Shown one piece after another: positions 16,392 to 24,948 of a DNA stretch of 64,000 bases. The stretch is from Streptomyces sp. NBC_01314 (GTDB lineage: Bacteria > Actinomycetota > Actinomycetes > Streptomycetales > Streptomycetaceae), in contig NZ_CP108394.1 in the NCBI RefSeq assembly GCF_041435215.1, positions 8,866,001 to 8,930,000 of the forward strand, read 5' to 3'. The position numbers and the translations under genes were made by a program. Positions within the stretch are counted from its first letter, which is position 1. The number at the start of each line of letters is the position of its first letter. A model generated the notes under the pieces. The model did not search any database. It was not told where the DNA came from and saw nothing but the letters and a program-made list of their open reading frames with translations.

Positions 16392-17717
16392 TCAGTGCAA
16401 CGGGCCGAAGTGGCGCTGGAGCCCGGACCACACGTCGTCGTACCCCTGCTGCAGGTGCTCCGCGCGGGCTGCCTGCGCGGTCGTGAGGATCGGCCAGCGC
16501 GTCTCGAACATGAAGGCGAGCCCGTCGTCGACCCGCTGCGGCTTCGGTTCCGCCGCGCTCGCCCGGTCGAAGGTCTCCCGGTCCGGGCCGTGCGCCGACA
16601 TCATGTTGTGCAGCGAACCGCCACCGGGCACGAACCCCCCTTTTCCAGCGGTCTTCGCGTCGTACGCGCCCTCGATCAGGCCCATGTACTCGCTCATCAC
16701 GTTCCGGTGGAAGTACGGCGGCCGGAACGTGTCCTCGCCGACCAGCCAGCGCGGCGCGAAGACGACGAAGTCCACCCCGGCCAGGCCGGGGGTGTCGCTC
16801 GGCGACGTCAGCACCGTGAAGATCGACGGGTCCGGATGGTCGTACGAGATCGTCCCGATGACGTTGAAACGGCGCAGGTCGTAGACGTACGGCGTGTAGT
16901 TGCCGTGCCAGGCGACCACGTCGAGGGGGGAGTGGTCGTAGACGGCCGTCCAGAGGTTGCCGCAGAACTTGTTCACCACCTCCAACGGGCCCTCGACGTC
17001 CTCGTACGCGGCCACCGGCGCCCGGAAGTCACGGGCGTTCGCGAGGCCGTTGGCGCCGATCGGGCCGAGGTCGGGGAGGCGGAAGGGGGCGCCGAGGTTC
17101 TCGCAGACGTAGCCGCGGGCGGGGCCGTCCAGCAGGTCGACGCGGAAGCGGACGCCCCGGGGGATCAGGGCGACCTCGCCGGGCTCGACGTGGAGCCGGC
17201 CGAACTCCGTGCGCAGGAGGAGGCCGCCGCGCTCCGGGACGATCAGGAGTTCGCCGTCCGCGTCACTGAAGACCCGCTCCATGGCGGAATTGGCGTGATA
17301 CAGGTGCACGGCCATGCCCGTGCGCTGGGCCGCGTCGCCGTTGCCGCCGAGCGTCCACAGGCCGCCGAGGAAGTCGGTGCCCGCCGGGGGCTCCGGAAGG
17401 GGGTCCCAGCGGAGGCGGTTGGGGTCGGGAACCGTCTCGGTGAAGGGGGCCGTGCGCAGAGTCCCGCTGTCCGTGCGCGTGAAGGCGGGGTGGGCGGCCG
17501 AGGGGCGGATCCGGTAGAGCCATGAGCGGCGGTTGTGGGACCTCGGTTCGGTGAACGCGGTGCCGCTGAGCTGCTCCGCGTACAGGCCGAGCGGGGCGCG
17601 CTGCGGGGAGTTGCGGCCGTGCGGCAGTGCGCCCGGGACCGCCTCCGAGGCGTGTTCGTTGCCGAAACCGGAGAGGTAGTCCAACCCCTCGGCCGTCTTC
17701 CTCGCGTCCCCGCTCAT
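16392..17717 (-). CDS. hmgA: Homogentisate 1,2-dioxygenase
   Basis: Fe(II) ring-cleavage enzyme that turns homogentisate into maleylacetoacetate in tyrosine and phenylalanine breakdown. The 441-residue length is right. Recognisable blocks are the start [16 protein letters not shown], the middle [15 protein letters not shown] and the active-site block with [31 protein letters not shown]. These carry the iron His and Glu ligands. It heads a three-gene minus-strand group with the GntR regulator. No other homogentisate-pathway gene is in the window. Confidence 0.97.
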   Translation of the reverse strand: MSGDARKTAEGLDYLSGFGNEHASEAVPGALPHGRNSPQRAPLGLYAEQLSGTAFTEPRSHNRRSWLYRIRPSAAHPAFTRTDSGTLRTAPFTETVPDPNRLRWDPLPEPPAGTDFLGGLWTLGGNGDAAQRTGMAVHLYHANSAMERVFSDADGELLIVPERGGLLLRTEFGRLHVEPGEVALIPRGVRFRVDLLDGPARGYVCENLGAPFRLPDLGPIGANGLANARDFRAPVAAYEDVEGPLEVVNKFCGNLWTAVYDHSPLDVVAWHGNYTPYVYDLRRFNVIGTISYDHPDPSIFTVLTSPSDTPGLAGVDFVVFAPRWLVGEDTFRPPYFHRNVMSEYMGLIEGAYDAKTAGKGGFVPGGGSLHNMMSAHGPDRETFDRASAAEPKPQRVDDGLAFMFETRWPILTTAQAARAEHLQQGYDDVWSGLQRHFGPLH

Positions 17718-17740
17718 GCCCGCTCCCTCGCGCTCCTAAT

Positions 17741-17760
17741 TCCTATGCTTAACCGTAGGA
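17741..17760. promoter_or_regulatory. Candidate operator upstream of hmgA
   Basis: TCCTATGCTTAACCGTAGGA forms a 20-base palindrome with 8 of 10 paired positions, starting 24 bases before the hmgA ATG. The GntR/UTRA protein encoded next to hmgA is the likely binder. The rest of the 17718-18013 gap shows nothing I can identify. Confidence 0.45.
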
Positions 17761-18013
17761 TTCGGCCGGGGCGGGCGCAAGGGGACAGGACGACAACCGG
17801 ACGCGACGGGACGTCGGCAGATCGGGTGCATCGGGCGGAGAGGGAGAACCGGAACGGGAGGGGATCCGTCCTGTCAGTGCGGTGCTTTAGTCTCCCGGCA
17901 GGCCGTGGACGTGCGGATGTTCGCCGTCCGTCGTGCTCGGCGGCTGAGCGGGAGCGGCGGCACCGGCCGTACTGATATTCGGAAGGCTCATCGGACCTCG
18001 GCGGAAAGGCATC

Positions 18014-18631
18014 ATGAAGCCCGTGTCCCAGGCGACCTCCCTGCGCCGCGCACCCGTGCAGCGGCGCAGTGCCGAACGACTGACCAGGATCCTCGACGCC
18101 TGCGCCGACCTCCTCGACGAGGTGGGCTACGACGCGCTGAGCACCCGCTCCGTGGCGTTGCGGGCGGGTGTGCCCATCGGTTCCGTCTACCGCTTCTTCG
18201 GCAACAAGCGCGCGATGGCCGACGCGCTCGCCGAGCGCAACCTGAACCGCTTCACCGACCGTGTCACCCGCCGCCTCCAGGCGACGGGCGGCCGGGACTG
18301 GCGTACCACCATGGACGCCGTCCTCGACGAGTACCTCGACATGAAGCGCAACACCCCCGGCTTCGCCCTCATCGACTTCGGTAACCAGATCCCGGTCGGC
18401 GGCAACCGTCAGGAACCCAACCACCGCGTCGCCGACCGGCTGTCCGAACTGCTCTCCGTGTTCATCGACCGCACCCCCGACGAGGACCTCCGCCGCACCT
18501 TCCTCATCGCCGTGGAGACCGCCGACACCCTCGTCCACCTGGCCTTCCGGGTCTCCCCGGAGGGTGACGCGCGGATCATCCAGGAGATGCGGGAGCTGCT
18601 GCGGGCCTACCTCGCGCGCGTGCTGGACTGA
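18014..18631 (+). CDS. TetR-family transcriptional regulator
   Basis: A 205-residue regulator. Helix-turn-helix at about 18-65 (ERLTRILDACADLLDEVGYD, TRSVALRAGVPIGSVYRFFG). The C-terminal part (about 80-205) is a helical ligand domain with no recognised ligand class. It precedes the molybdopterin oxidoreductase on the same strand. A palindrome just before that gene (18774-18791) is a good candidate target. By gene neighbourhood it may correspond to the S. coelicolor TetR gene SCO1712, a guess from memory only. Confidence 0.88.
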   Translation: MKPVSQATSLRRAPVQRRSAERLTRILDACADLLDEVGYDALSTRSVALRAGVPIGSVYRFFGNKRAMADALAERNLNRFTDRVTRRLQATGGRDWRTTMDAVLDEYLDMKRNTPGFALIDFGNQIPVGGNRQEPNHRVADRLSELLSVFIDRTPDEDLRRTFLIAVETADTLVHLAFRVSPEGDARIIQEMRELLRAYLARVLD

Positions 18632-18773
18632 CGCCGGGGCCGGTCAGGGAGCCAACTGTCCGAGCCGGGGCGAGGGCCGTCCGGCCCCGCCCCCGGCCGG
18701 GGCGACCGGCAACGCGACCCGGCTACGGTCACGCGAATTTCCGAGAAGATCCCGGGCCGCCCCTCCCCGCGAT

Positions 18774-18791
18774 GCATACCGGTCGGTATGC
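18774..18791. promoter_or_regulatory. TetR-type operator before the molybdopterin oxidoreductase
   Basis: GCATACCGGTCGGTATGC: perfect 8-base arms around GT, about 80 bases before the GTG start. The half-site ATACCG recurs at 29440, 47385 and 51454 with wider spacing. Confidence 0.65.
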
Positions 18792-18870
18792 TCAGCGTCG
18801 GTGCCGTGCGCCTCCACAGGCGCGGCCCCCGTCCGAGCGTCACCGTCGCCGCCGCCCTTCCGGAGGACCC

Positions 18871-21126
18871 GTGTCCACCACCACCGACTCCCGCACCGCC
18901 CTGCGTATCTGCCCCCTCTGCGAGGCCACCTGCGGACTCACCCTCACCATCGAGGGCACCCGGGTGACCAAGGCGCGCGGTGACCGGGACGATGTGTTCA
19001 GCAAGGGCTTCATCTGCCCGAAGGGCGCCTCCCTGGGCGCGGCCGACGGGGACCCGGACCGGCTGCGCACCCCGCTGGTCCGCAGGGACGGCGAACTGCG
19101 GGAGGCCACCTGGCAGGAGGCCTTCGACGCCGTCGCCGCCGGGATCCGGCCCGTCGTCGAGGCCCATGGACCGAACGCCGTCGGTCTCGTCTTCGGCAAC
19201 CCGAACGTGCACACCGTGGCCGGCGGCCTCTACCCGCCGCTCCTCGTCGGCGGCCTCGGCACCCGCAGCATGTTCAGCGCCTCCACGGTCGACCAGATGC
19301 CCAAGCACGTCTCCAGCGGACTGCTCTTCGGCGACGCCAACGCCATCCCCGTGCCCGACCTCGACCGCACCGACCACCTGCTGCTCCTCGGCGCCAACCC
19401 CCTGGAGTCCAACGGCAGTCTGTGCACCGCGCCCGACTTCCCCGGCAAGCTCAAGGCCCTCAAGGCGCGCGGCGGCACCCTCACCGTCGTCGACCCGCGC
19501 CTGACCCGCACGGCCAAGCTCGCCGACCGGCACGTGGCGATCCGCCCCGGCACGGACGCGCTGCTGCTCGCGGCGATGGCGTACGTCCTCTTCGAGGAGA
19601 ACCTCGTCGACCTCGGGGACCTCGCCCCGCATGTGCGAGGGGTCGAGGAACTCGGCGCCACCGTAAAGGAGTTCACACCCGAAGCGGTCGCCGGGGCCTG
19701 TGACGTCGACGCCGGGACCATCCGCGCGCTCGCCCGCGAACTGGCCGCCGCGCCCACCGCCGCCGTATACGGCCGCATAGGCAGCTGCACCGTCCCGCAC
19801 GGTACCCTCGCCAGCTGGCTGGTCGACGTGCTCAACATCCTCACCGGCAACCTCGACCGGCCCGGCGGTGCCCTCTTCCCGCAGTCCGCGACCGACAGGA
19901 CACCCCGGCCCGCCGGGCCCGGCCACGGCTTCGCGCTCGGCCGCTGGCACAGCCGGGTCAGCGGCCACCCCGAGGCCAAGGGCGAACTGCCGCTGTCCGC
20001 GCTCGCCGAGGAGATCGACACCGCCACCGCCGAGGGCAGCCCGATCCGCGCCCTCATCACGATCGCCGCCAACCCCGTGCTCTCCGCACCCGACGGCGAC
20101 CGCCTCGACAAGGCGCTCGGCTCCCTGGACTTCATGGTCAGCGTCGACCCCTACCTGGGCGAGACCGCCCGCCACGCCGACGTCGTCCTGCCGCCGCCCC
20201 CGCCCTCCCAGGCCCCGCACTACGACTTCGCGCTCAACACCCTGGCCGTACGCAACCAGGTCCGCTACAACCGTGCCGCCGTCCCCCTGGAGGACGGCCG
20301 CATGTCCGAGACGGAGATCCTCGCGCGGCTCGTCCTCGCCGCCACCGGCATGCACGGCGCCGACCCCTCCGCCGTCGACGACCTGGTCATCGGCCAGACC
20401 CTGGGCAAGTCCGTGAAGGAGGCCCACTCACCCGTCCACGGTCGCGACCCCAAGGAGCTCGCCGCACAGTTGACGGGCACGGGCGGCCCCGAGCGCCGGC
20501 TCGACATGATGCTGCGCCTCGGCCCGTACGGCGACGGCTTCGGCGCCGACCCGGACGGGCTGACCCTCGCGAAGCTGCTCGCCCACCCGCACGGCATCGA
20601 CCTCGGGCCGCTGAAGCCGCGTCTGCCGCAGCCGCTGAAGACGGTGAGCGGCAGCATCGAACTGCTGCCGCAGCCGATCGTCGACGATCTGCCGAGGCTC
20701 CGCACCGCCCTGCGGGAGCGCCCCGACGGCCTCGTCCTCATCGGCCGCCGCCATCTGCGGTCCAACAACAGCTGGCTGCACAACATCCCCGCCCTCACCG
20801 GCGGCACCAACCGCTGCACCCTGCACATCCACCCCGACGACGCCGGCCGTCTCGGACTGGCCGACGGCGACGCCGTACGGATCAAGGGCGCCGGGGGAGA
20901 GGTCACCGCTCCCGTCGAGGTCACCGACGTCGTACGACCCGGCGTCGTCAGCCTTCCGCACGGCTGGGGACACGACCGTCCGGGCACCCGCATGAGCCAC
21001 GCGGCGATCGACCCCGGCGTGAACGTCAACCAGCTCCTCGACGGCTCGCTGCTCGACCCGCTTTCCGGCAACGCGGTCCTCAACGGCATCCCCGTCGACC
21101 TCGTCCCAACAGGCGCAACGCTGTGA
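18871..21126 (+). CDS. Molybdopterin oxidoreductase with N-terminal 4Fe-4S cluster
   Basis: Bis-MGD oxidoreductase of the formate dehydrogenase/nitrate reductase superfamily, 751 residues. The cluster ligands are Cys14, Cys17, Cys21 and Cys49 (CPLCEATC then FICPKG). The C-terminal molydopterin-dinucleotide domain starts about residue 625. There is no Tat signal, so it is cytoplasmic. At the place where relatives carry the Mo-ligand Cys or Sec (STVDQMPKHVSS) there is no Cys. The GTG at 18871 has GGAGGA 3 bases upstream; the longer frame before it crosses the palindrome and is unlikely. The electron partner and substrate are not evident. Confidence 0.85.
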   Translation: MSTTTDSRTALRICPLCEATCGLTLTIEGTRVTKARGDRDDVFSKGFICPKGASLGAADGDPDRLRTPLVRRDGELREATWQEAFDAVAAGIRPVVEAHGPNAVGLVFGNPNVHTVAGGLYPPLLVGGLGTRSMFSASTVDQMPKHVSSGLLFGDANAIPVPDLDRTDHLLLLGANPLESNGSLCTAPDFPGKLKALKARGGTLTVVDPRLTRTAKLADRHVAIRPGTDALLLAAMAYVLFEENLVDLGDLAPHVRGVEELGATVKEFTPEAVAGACDVDAGTIRALARELAAAPTAAVYGRIGSCTVPHGTLASWLVDVLNILTGNLDRPGGALFPQSATDRTPRPAGPGHGFALGRWHSRVSGHPEAKGELPLSALAEEIDTATAEGSPIRALITIAANPVLSAPDGDRLDKALGSLDFMVSVDPYLGETARHADVVLPPPPPSQAPHYDFALNTLAVRNQVRYNRAAVPLEDGRMSETEILARLVLAATGMHGADPSAVDDLVIGQTLGKSVKEAHSPVHGRDPKELAAQLTGTGGPERRLDMMLRLGPYGDGFGADPDGLTLAKLLAHPHGIDLGPLKPRLPQPLKTVSGSIELLPQPIVDDLPRLRTALRERPDGLVLIGRRHLRSNNSWLHNIPALTGGTNRCTLHIHPDDAGRLGLADGDAVRIKGAGGEVTAPVEVTDVVRPGVVSLPHGWGHDRPGTRMSHAAIDPGVNVNQLLDGSLLDPLSGNAVLNGIPVDLVPTGATL

Positions 21127-21160
21127 CCTGGAGTTCTGCTCTTATTGCTCGCATGTCAAC

Positions 21161-21173
21161 GTCTTGTTAAGAC
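21161..21173. promoter_or_regulatory. Short palindrome before the citrate transporter
   Basis: GTCTTGTTAAGAC: 5-base arms around GTT, 75 bases before the ATG. AACGTC occurs on its left and again near 21189. A possible regulator site; the binder is unknown. Confidence 0.3.
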
Positions 21174-21247
21174 TTGCGGGGCCGCCCTAACGTCGTCGCA
21201 CCGCCGGTGCCCTGGTGGGAGTTCAAGGGCGAACGTTAGGTATCCAC

Positions 21248-22705
21248 ATGTTGACCATCCTCGGCTTCGCCATGATCGCGACCTTCCTGGTCCTGATCAT
21301 GATGAAGAAGATGTCGCCGATCGCGGCACTCGTACTGATCCCCGCGCTCTTCTGCGTGTTCGTCGGAAAGGGAGCCCATCTCGGCGACTACGTCATCGAG
21401 GGGGTGGGCAACCTCGCGCCCACCGCCGCGATGCTGATGTTCGCCATCGTCTACTTCGGCCTCATGATCGACGTCGGTCTCTTCGACCCGATCGTCCGAG
21501 GCATCCTGAAGTTCTGCAAGGCCGACCCGCTGCGCATCGTCGTCGGCACGGCCCTGCTCGCCGCGATCGTCTCCCTGGACGGCGACGGCTCGACCACCTT
21601 CATGATCACCGTCTCGGCGATGTACCCGCTGTACAAGCGCCTGAAGATGAGCCTGGTCGTGATGACCGGTGTCGCCGCCACCGCCAACGGCGTGATGAAC
21701 ACGCTGCCCTGGGGCGGCCCGACCGCCCGCGCCGCCACCGCGCTCAAGCTCGACGCCGCCGACATCTTCGTCCCGATGATCCCGGCGCTCCTCGTCGGCC
21801 TGCTCTTCGTCTTCGTCCTGGCCTACGTCCTCGGCCTGCGGGAGCGCAAGCGCCTCGGCGTCCTGAGCCTCGACGAGGTCCTGGAGCAGGAGAAGATCGT
21901 CAAGGACGAGGAGGAGTCCGAGTCCGAGGAGACCGTGCTCGTCGGCGCGGGCGCCGCGTCCTCCGCCGCCGGCTCCGGCGACGACAAGGGCCGTACGACG
22001 AAGACCACCGGCGGAGCGGGCTCCGGCACCGACTCCGAGGACGACGACGAGGACGACGCCCGCCTCCAGGGCCTCGACCCCAACCGCCCGACGCTGCGCC
22101 CCAAGCTGTACTGGTTCAACGCGCTGCTCACGGTCACGCTGCTCACCGCCATGATCATGGAGTTGCTGCCGATCCCGGTGCTGTTCATCCTCGGCGCCGC
22201 GCTCGCCCTGACCGTCAACTTCCCCCATATTCCCGACCAGAAGGCCCGGCTCGCCGCCCACGCCGACAATGTCCTCAACGTCTCCGGCATGGTCTTCGCC
22301 GCCGCCGTCTTCACCGGCGTCCTCCAGGGCACCGGCATGGTCGACTCGATGGCCAAGTGGATCGTCGACGGCATCCCGGCCGGCATGGGCCCGCACATGG
22401 CCCTCGTCACCGGCTTCCTGAGCCTGCCGCTCACCTACTTCATGTCCAACGACGGCTTCTACTTCGGCGTCCTCCCGGTCCTCGCCGAGGCCGGCGCCGC
22501 CCACGGGGTCTCGCCGCTGGAGATCGCCCGCGCCTCCCTGGTCGGCCAGCCGCTGCACATGTCCAGCCCGCTGGTGCCCGCCGTGTACGTCCTCGTGGGT
22601 ATGGCGAAGGTCGAGTTCGGCGACCACACGAAGTTCGTGGTGAAGTGGGCGGCGGCGACCTCGCTGATCGTCCTCGGCGCCGGCGTGCTGTTCGGCATCA
22701 TCTGA
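21248..22705 (+). CDS. CitMHS-family citrate:cation transporter
   Basis: Inner-membrane carrier of 485 residues, in the CitM/CitH family that takes up citrate complexed with a divalent metal. About eleven hydrophobic helices are visible. Family motifs include VSLDGDGSTTFMITVSAMYP, ANGVMNTLPWGGPTARA and YFMSNDGFYFGVLP. A long acidic, Ser/Gly-rich cytoplasmic loop (about 205-275) splits the protein. The ATG at 21248 is used, although its ribosome site is weak; a GTG at 21215 is the alternative. It follows the oxidoreductase by 121 bases. Confidence 0.9.
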   Translation: MLTILGFAMIATFLVLIMMKKMSPIAALVLIPALFCVFVGKGAHLGDYVIEGVGNLAPTAAMLMFAIVYFGLMIDVGLFDPIVRGILKFCKADPLRIVVGTALLAAIVSLDGDGSTTFMITVSAMYPLYKRLKMSLVVMTGVAATANGVMNTLPWGGPTARAATALKLDAADIFVPMIPALLVGLLFVFVLAYVLGLRERKRLGVLSLDEVLEQEKIVKDEEESESEETVLVGAGAASSAAGSGDDKGRTTKTTGGAGSGTDSEDDDEDDARLQGLDPNRPTLRPKLYWFNALLTVTLLTAMIMELLPIPVLFILGAALALTVNFPHIPDQKARLAAHADNVLNVSGMVFAAAVFTGVLQGTGMVDSMAKWIVDGIPAGMGPHMALVTGFLSLPLTYFMSNDGFYFGVLPVLAEAGAAHGVSPLEIARASLVGQPLHMSSPLVPAVYVLVGMAKVEFGDHTKFVVKWAAATSLIVLGAGVLFGII

Positions 22706-22721
22706 ACCGTGGAACCCGACT

Positions 22722-22786
22722 CCCTCGAACCGGAGCGAAGCTCCCGGGAACCGCGTGAACTTCCCTCGAATCGGCGTGAACTTCCC
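22722..22786. repeat. Imperfect direct repeats upstream of the MFS gene
   Basis: GCGTGAACTTCCC occurs at 22753-22765 and 22774-22786, 21 bases apart. CCCTCGAAYCGG occurs at 22722-22733 and 22763-22774. The two-turn spacing and the position 18-80 bases before the start suggest regulator sites or a small local duplication. Confidence 0.45.
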
Positions 22787-22803
22787 CCAGGAGGACCCGC
22801 ATC

Positions 22804-24105
22804 GTGAGGCCCGGCAGGAACCGCGGCTGGCTGCTCCGCCTCGTCATCGCCTTCAGCTTCGCGCAGGGGGCGGTGTCGATGGCCCGGCCCGCCGTGTCCT
22901 ACCGGGCCCTCGCGCTGGGTGCCGACGAGCGCGCGATCGGGGTGATCGCGGGGGTCTACGCCCTGCTCCCGCTGTTCGCCGCCGTCCCGCTCGGCCGCAG
23001 GACCGACCGGGGCCGGTGCGCGCCCCTGCTGCCCGTGGGCGTCGTCCTCATATCCGGCGGCTGCGTCATGAGCGGCCTGGCGAACTCGCTGGTGGCGATG
23101 GCCGTGTGGAGCGGGGTGATGGGCCTCGGGCACCTCTCCTTCGTGATCGGCGCCCAGTCGCTGGTGGCCCGCCAGTCCGCGCCGCACGAACACGACCGCA
23201 ACTTCGGCCACTTCACCATCGGCGCCTCCCTCGGCCAACTCGTCGGCCCGATCGCCGCGGGCGCCCTGATCGGCGGCTCGGACATGGTCCGCACGAGCGG
23301 CCTGGCCCTGGTGGTGGCGGGCGCCGGGGCGGCGGTCTCGTTCACCTCGCTGTGGCGGATAGAGCGCCCGGTCGAGCCCAAGTCCCGTACGGCACAGGGC
23401 GAGCGGGTGCCCGTGCACCGCATCCTGCGCACCCGGGGAGTGCCGGGCGGCATCTTCATCAGCCTCGCCGTACTGTCGGCCACGGACATCCTCACCGCCT
23501 ATCTGCCGGTGGTCGGGGAGCACCGGGGCATCGCGCCCGCGGTGATCGGCGCCCTGCTGAGTCTGCGCGCGGCGGCGACCATCGCGTGCCGTCTGGTGAT
23601 GACGCCCATGCTGCGACTGCTGGGCCGGACCGCGCTGCTCACCGTCACCTGTGTGCTTGGCGCCGTGCTGTGCGCCGGGATCGCGCTGCCCGTGCCGGTG
23701 TGGGCGCTGGCCCTGATACTCGCCGCCCTCGGGTTCTGCCTCGGGGTGGGACAGCCGCTGTCCATGACGACGGTGGTGCAGGCCGCGCCGGACGAGGCCC
23801 GGTCCACCGCCCTCGCGCTGAGGCTGACGGGAAACCGGCTCGGGCAGGCCGGGGCACCCGCCGCCGCCGGCCTGATCGCCGGTGTCGCGGGCGTGGCCGC
23901 GCCGTTCGTGATGCTCGGCGCACTGCTGCTGGTGTCGTCGGGCATCGCCCTGCGCTCACCGGCACAGCCCGGGCAGCGGAGCGGCAGGCCTGGCAAGGGC
24001 AAGGGCAAGGGCAAGGATGGGGGCGAGGACGGGGACGAGGGGAAGGGGGACGGGAAGGGCCGCCCTCGGCCCGGTGTGCCCCTGGGCCGGAAGAGGGATA
24101 TCTGA
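22804..24105 (+). CDS. MFS transporter
   Basis: Major facilitator efflux-type carrier of 433 residues with about twelve membrane helices. The loop 2-3 motif appears as PLGRRTDRGR. The C-terminus is an unusual charged tail (about 400-433) made of KGKGKGKDGGEDGDEGKGDG-like units, encoded by simple GGCAAG repeats around 23994-24060. GTG start with CAGGAGG upstream. The substrate is unknown. Codon use is normal apart from the repeat tail. Confidence 0.88.
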   Translation: MRPGRNRGWLLRLVIAFSFAQGAVSMARPAVSYRALALGADERAIGVIAGVYALLPLFAAVPLGRRTDRGRCAPLLPVGVVLISGGCVMSGLANSLVAMAVWSGVMGLGHLSFVIGAQSLVARQSAPHEHDRNFGHFTIGASLGQLVGPIAAGALIGGSDMVRTSGLALVVAGAGAAVSFTSLWRIERPVEPKSRTAQGERVPVHRILRTRGVPGGIFISLAVLSATDILTAYLPVVGEHRGIAPAVIGALLSLRAAATIACRLVMTPMLRLLGRTALLTVTCVLGAVLCAGIALPVPVWALALILAALGFCLGVGQPLSMTTVVQAAPDEARSTALALRLTGNRLGQAGAPAAAGLIAGVAGVAAPFVMLGALLLVSSGIALRSPAQPGQRSGRPGKGKGKGKDGGEDGDEGKGDGKGRPRPGVPLGRKRDI

Positions 24106-24216
24106 GGGTTGTCCGACGGGTCGTCGGGCGTGGCTCCCTCTCGGCCCCGTGTGATGTGGCAGAGAGTCAGGCGAAAGAGCGATTTGTATGAAAATCGTCT
24201 GACTCGGAGGTTCTGT

Positions 24217-24948
24217 ATGTCCACCTCGTCCCGCCCCCGCCCCGCCGGAGTGCGCGCGAGTGCCGCCGCCGTCCTCGCGGCACTCACCGTCACGGGAGCC
24301 GGCCTCATCACGGCACCGGCCGCCGTCGCCGCCCCGGGTGACCCCGACGTCGTGATCCACAAGGTGGGCTTCCCGTTCGACAACCAGCGCAACCAGCCGC
24401 TGGTCTGCGACTTCTATCTCTCCGCCTTCAACTTCCCCAAGGACTCCACGCCGTCGCAGCGCATCAGCTGGACGATCGACCGGGAGCCGCCCGCACCGCG
24501 TACCGACCCCGTCGCCACGGGCGAGATGCCCCTCGCGACCGACGGCACCGGACACAGCACGCCCGTGGCGCCCGAGAACGCGGCACGGCTCCCCGACGGG
24601 GAGTACGTGCTGACCTGGAGGACCGTCGGGGGCACGCTCGAGGAAGGGCGCAGGGAGATCACCGTCGACTGCCCGCTCACCGCTCTCGCCGGTCCCGAAG
24701 GCACCCGTCCCGAAGGTTCCCGTGTCGAGGGCGCCCGTCCTGAAGGTTCCCGTGTCGAGGGCGCCCGTCCTGAAGGTTCCCGTGTCGGGGGCGCCCGTCC
24801 TGAAGGCGCCGTCCCGGCCGGTGCCGGCGGTCTCGCCATGACCCAGAACTTCGCGCCGGTCGCCGGCGCGGCCGCCGTGGGCCTTGCCGCGGTCGGCGGG
24901 GTGGCCTACCTGCGGCTGCGCCGTCGCCACGCCGATGGCGCCGCGTAG
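24217..24948 (+). CDS. Secreted membrane-anchored protein with 10-residue repeats
   Basis: A 243-residue surface protein. Signal peptide about 1-40 (VLAALTVTGAGLITAPAAVAA-AP), then a globular part (about 41-155) with two cysteines (PLVCDFYLS and VDCPL). A tandem repeat of about ten residues (GSRVEGARPE) runs over about 160-197, and a C-terminal membrane helix (about 212-232) ends in an Arg-rich tail. No LPxTG or LAxTG sorting motif is present. GGAGG sits 6 bases before the ATG. The stop overlaps the sortase gene start by 14 bases, so the two are coupled. Confidence 0.85.
   Translation: MSTSSRPRPAGVRASAAAVLAALTVTGAGLITAPAAVAAPGDPDVVIHKVGFPFDNQRNQPLVCDFYLSAFNFPKDSTPSQRISWTIDREPPAPRTDPVATGEMPLATDGTGHSTPVAPENAARLPDGEYVLTWRTVGGTLEEGRREITVDCPLTALAGPEGTRPEGSRVEGARPEGSRVEGARPEGSRVGGARPEGAVPAGAGGLAMTQNFAPVAGAAAVGLAAVGGVAYLRLRRRHADGAA
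24715..24804 (+). repeat. Three 30-base tandem repeats inside the secreted protein gene
   Basis: Units at 24715-24744, 24745-24774 and 24775-24804 are almost identical at DNA level, each coding for GSRVEGARPE. A partial copy precedes them. Near identity even at third positions suggests recent expansion. Confidence 0.9.

Noticed and set aside
14391..17525. Very long open frame (1044 codons) opposite hmgA, gntR and the ISP-like gene
   Set aside because: It is the antisense shadow of three clear genes, Arg/Gly/Val-rich with no motifs, and results from G/C-rich third positions.
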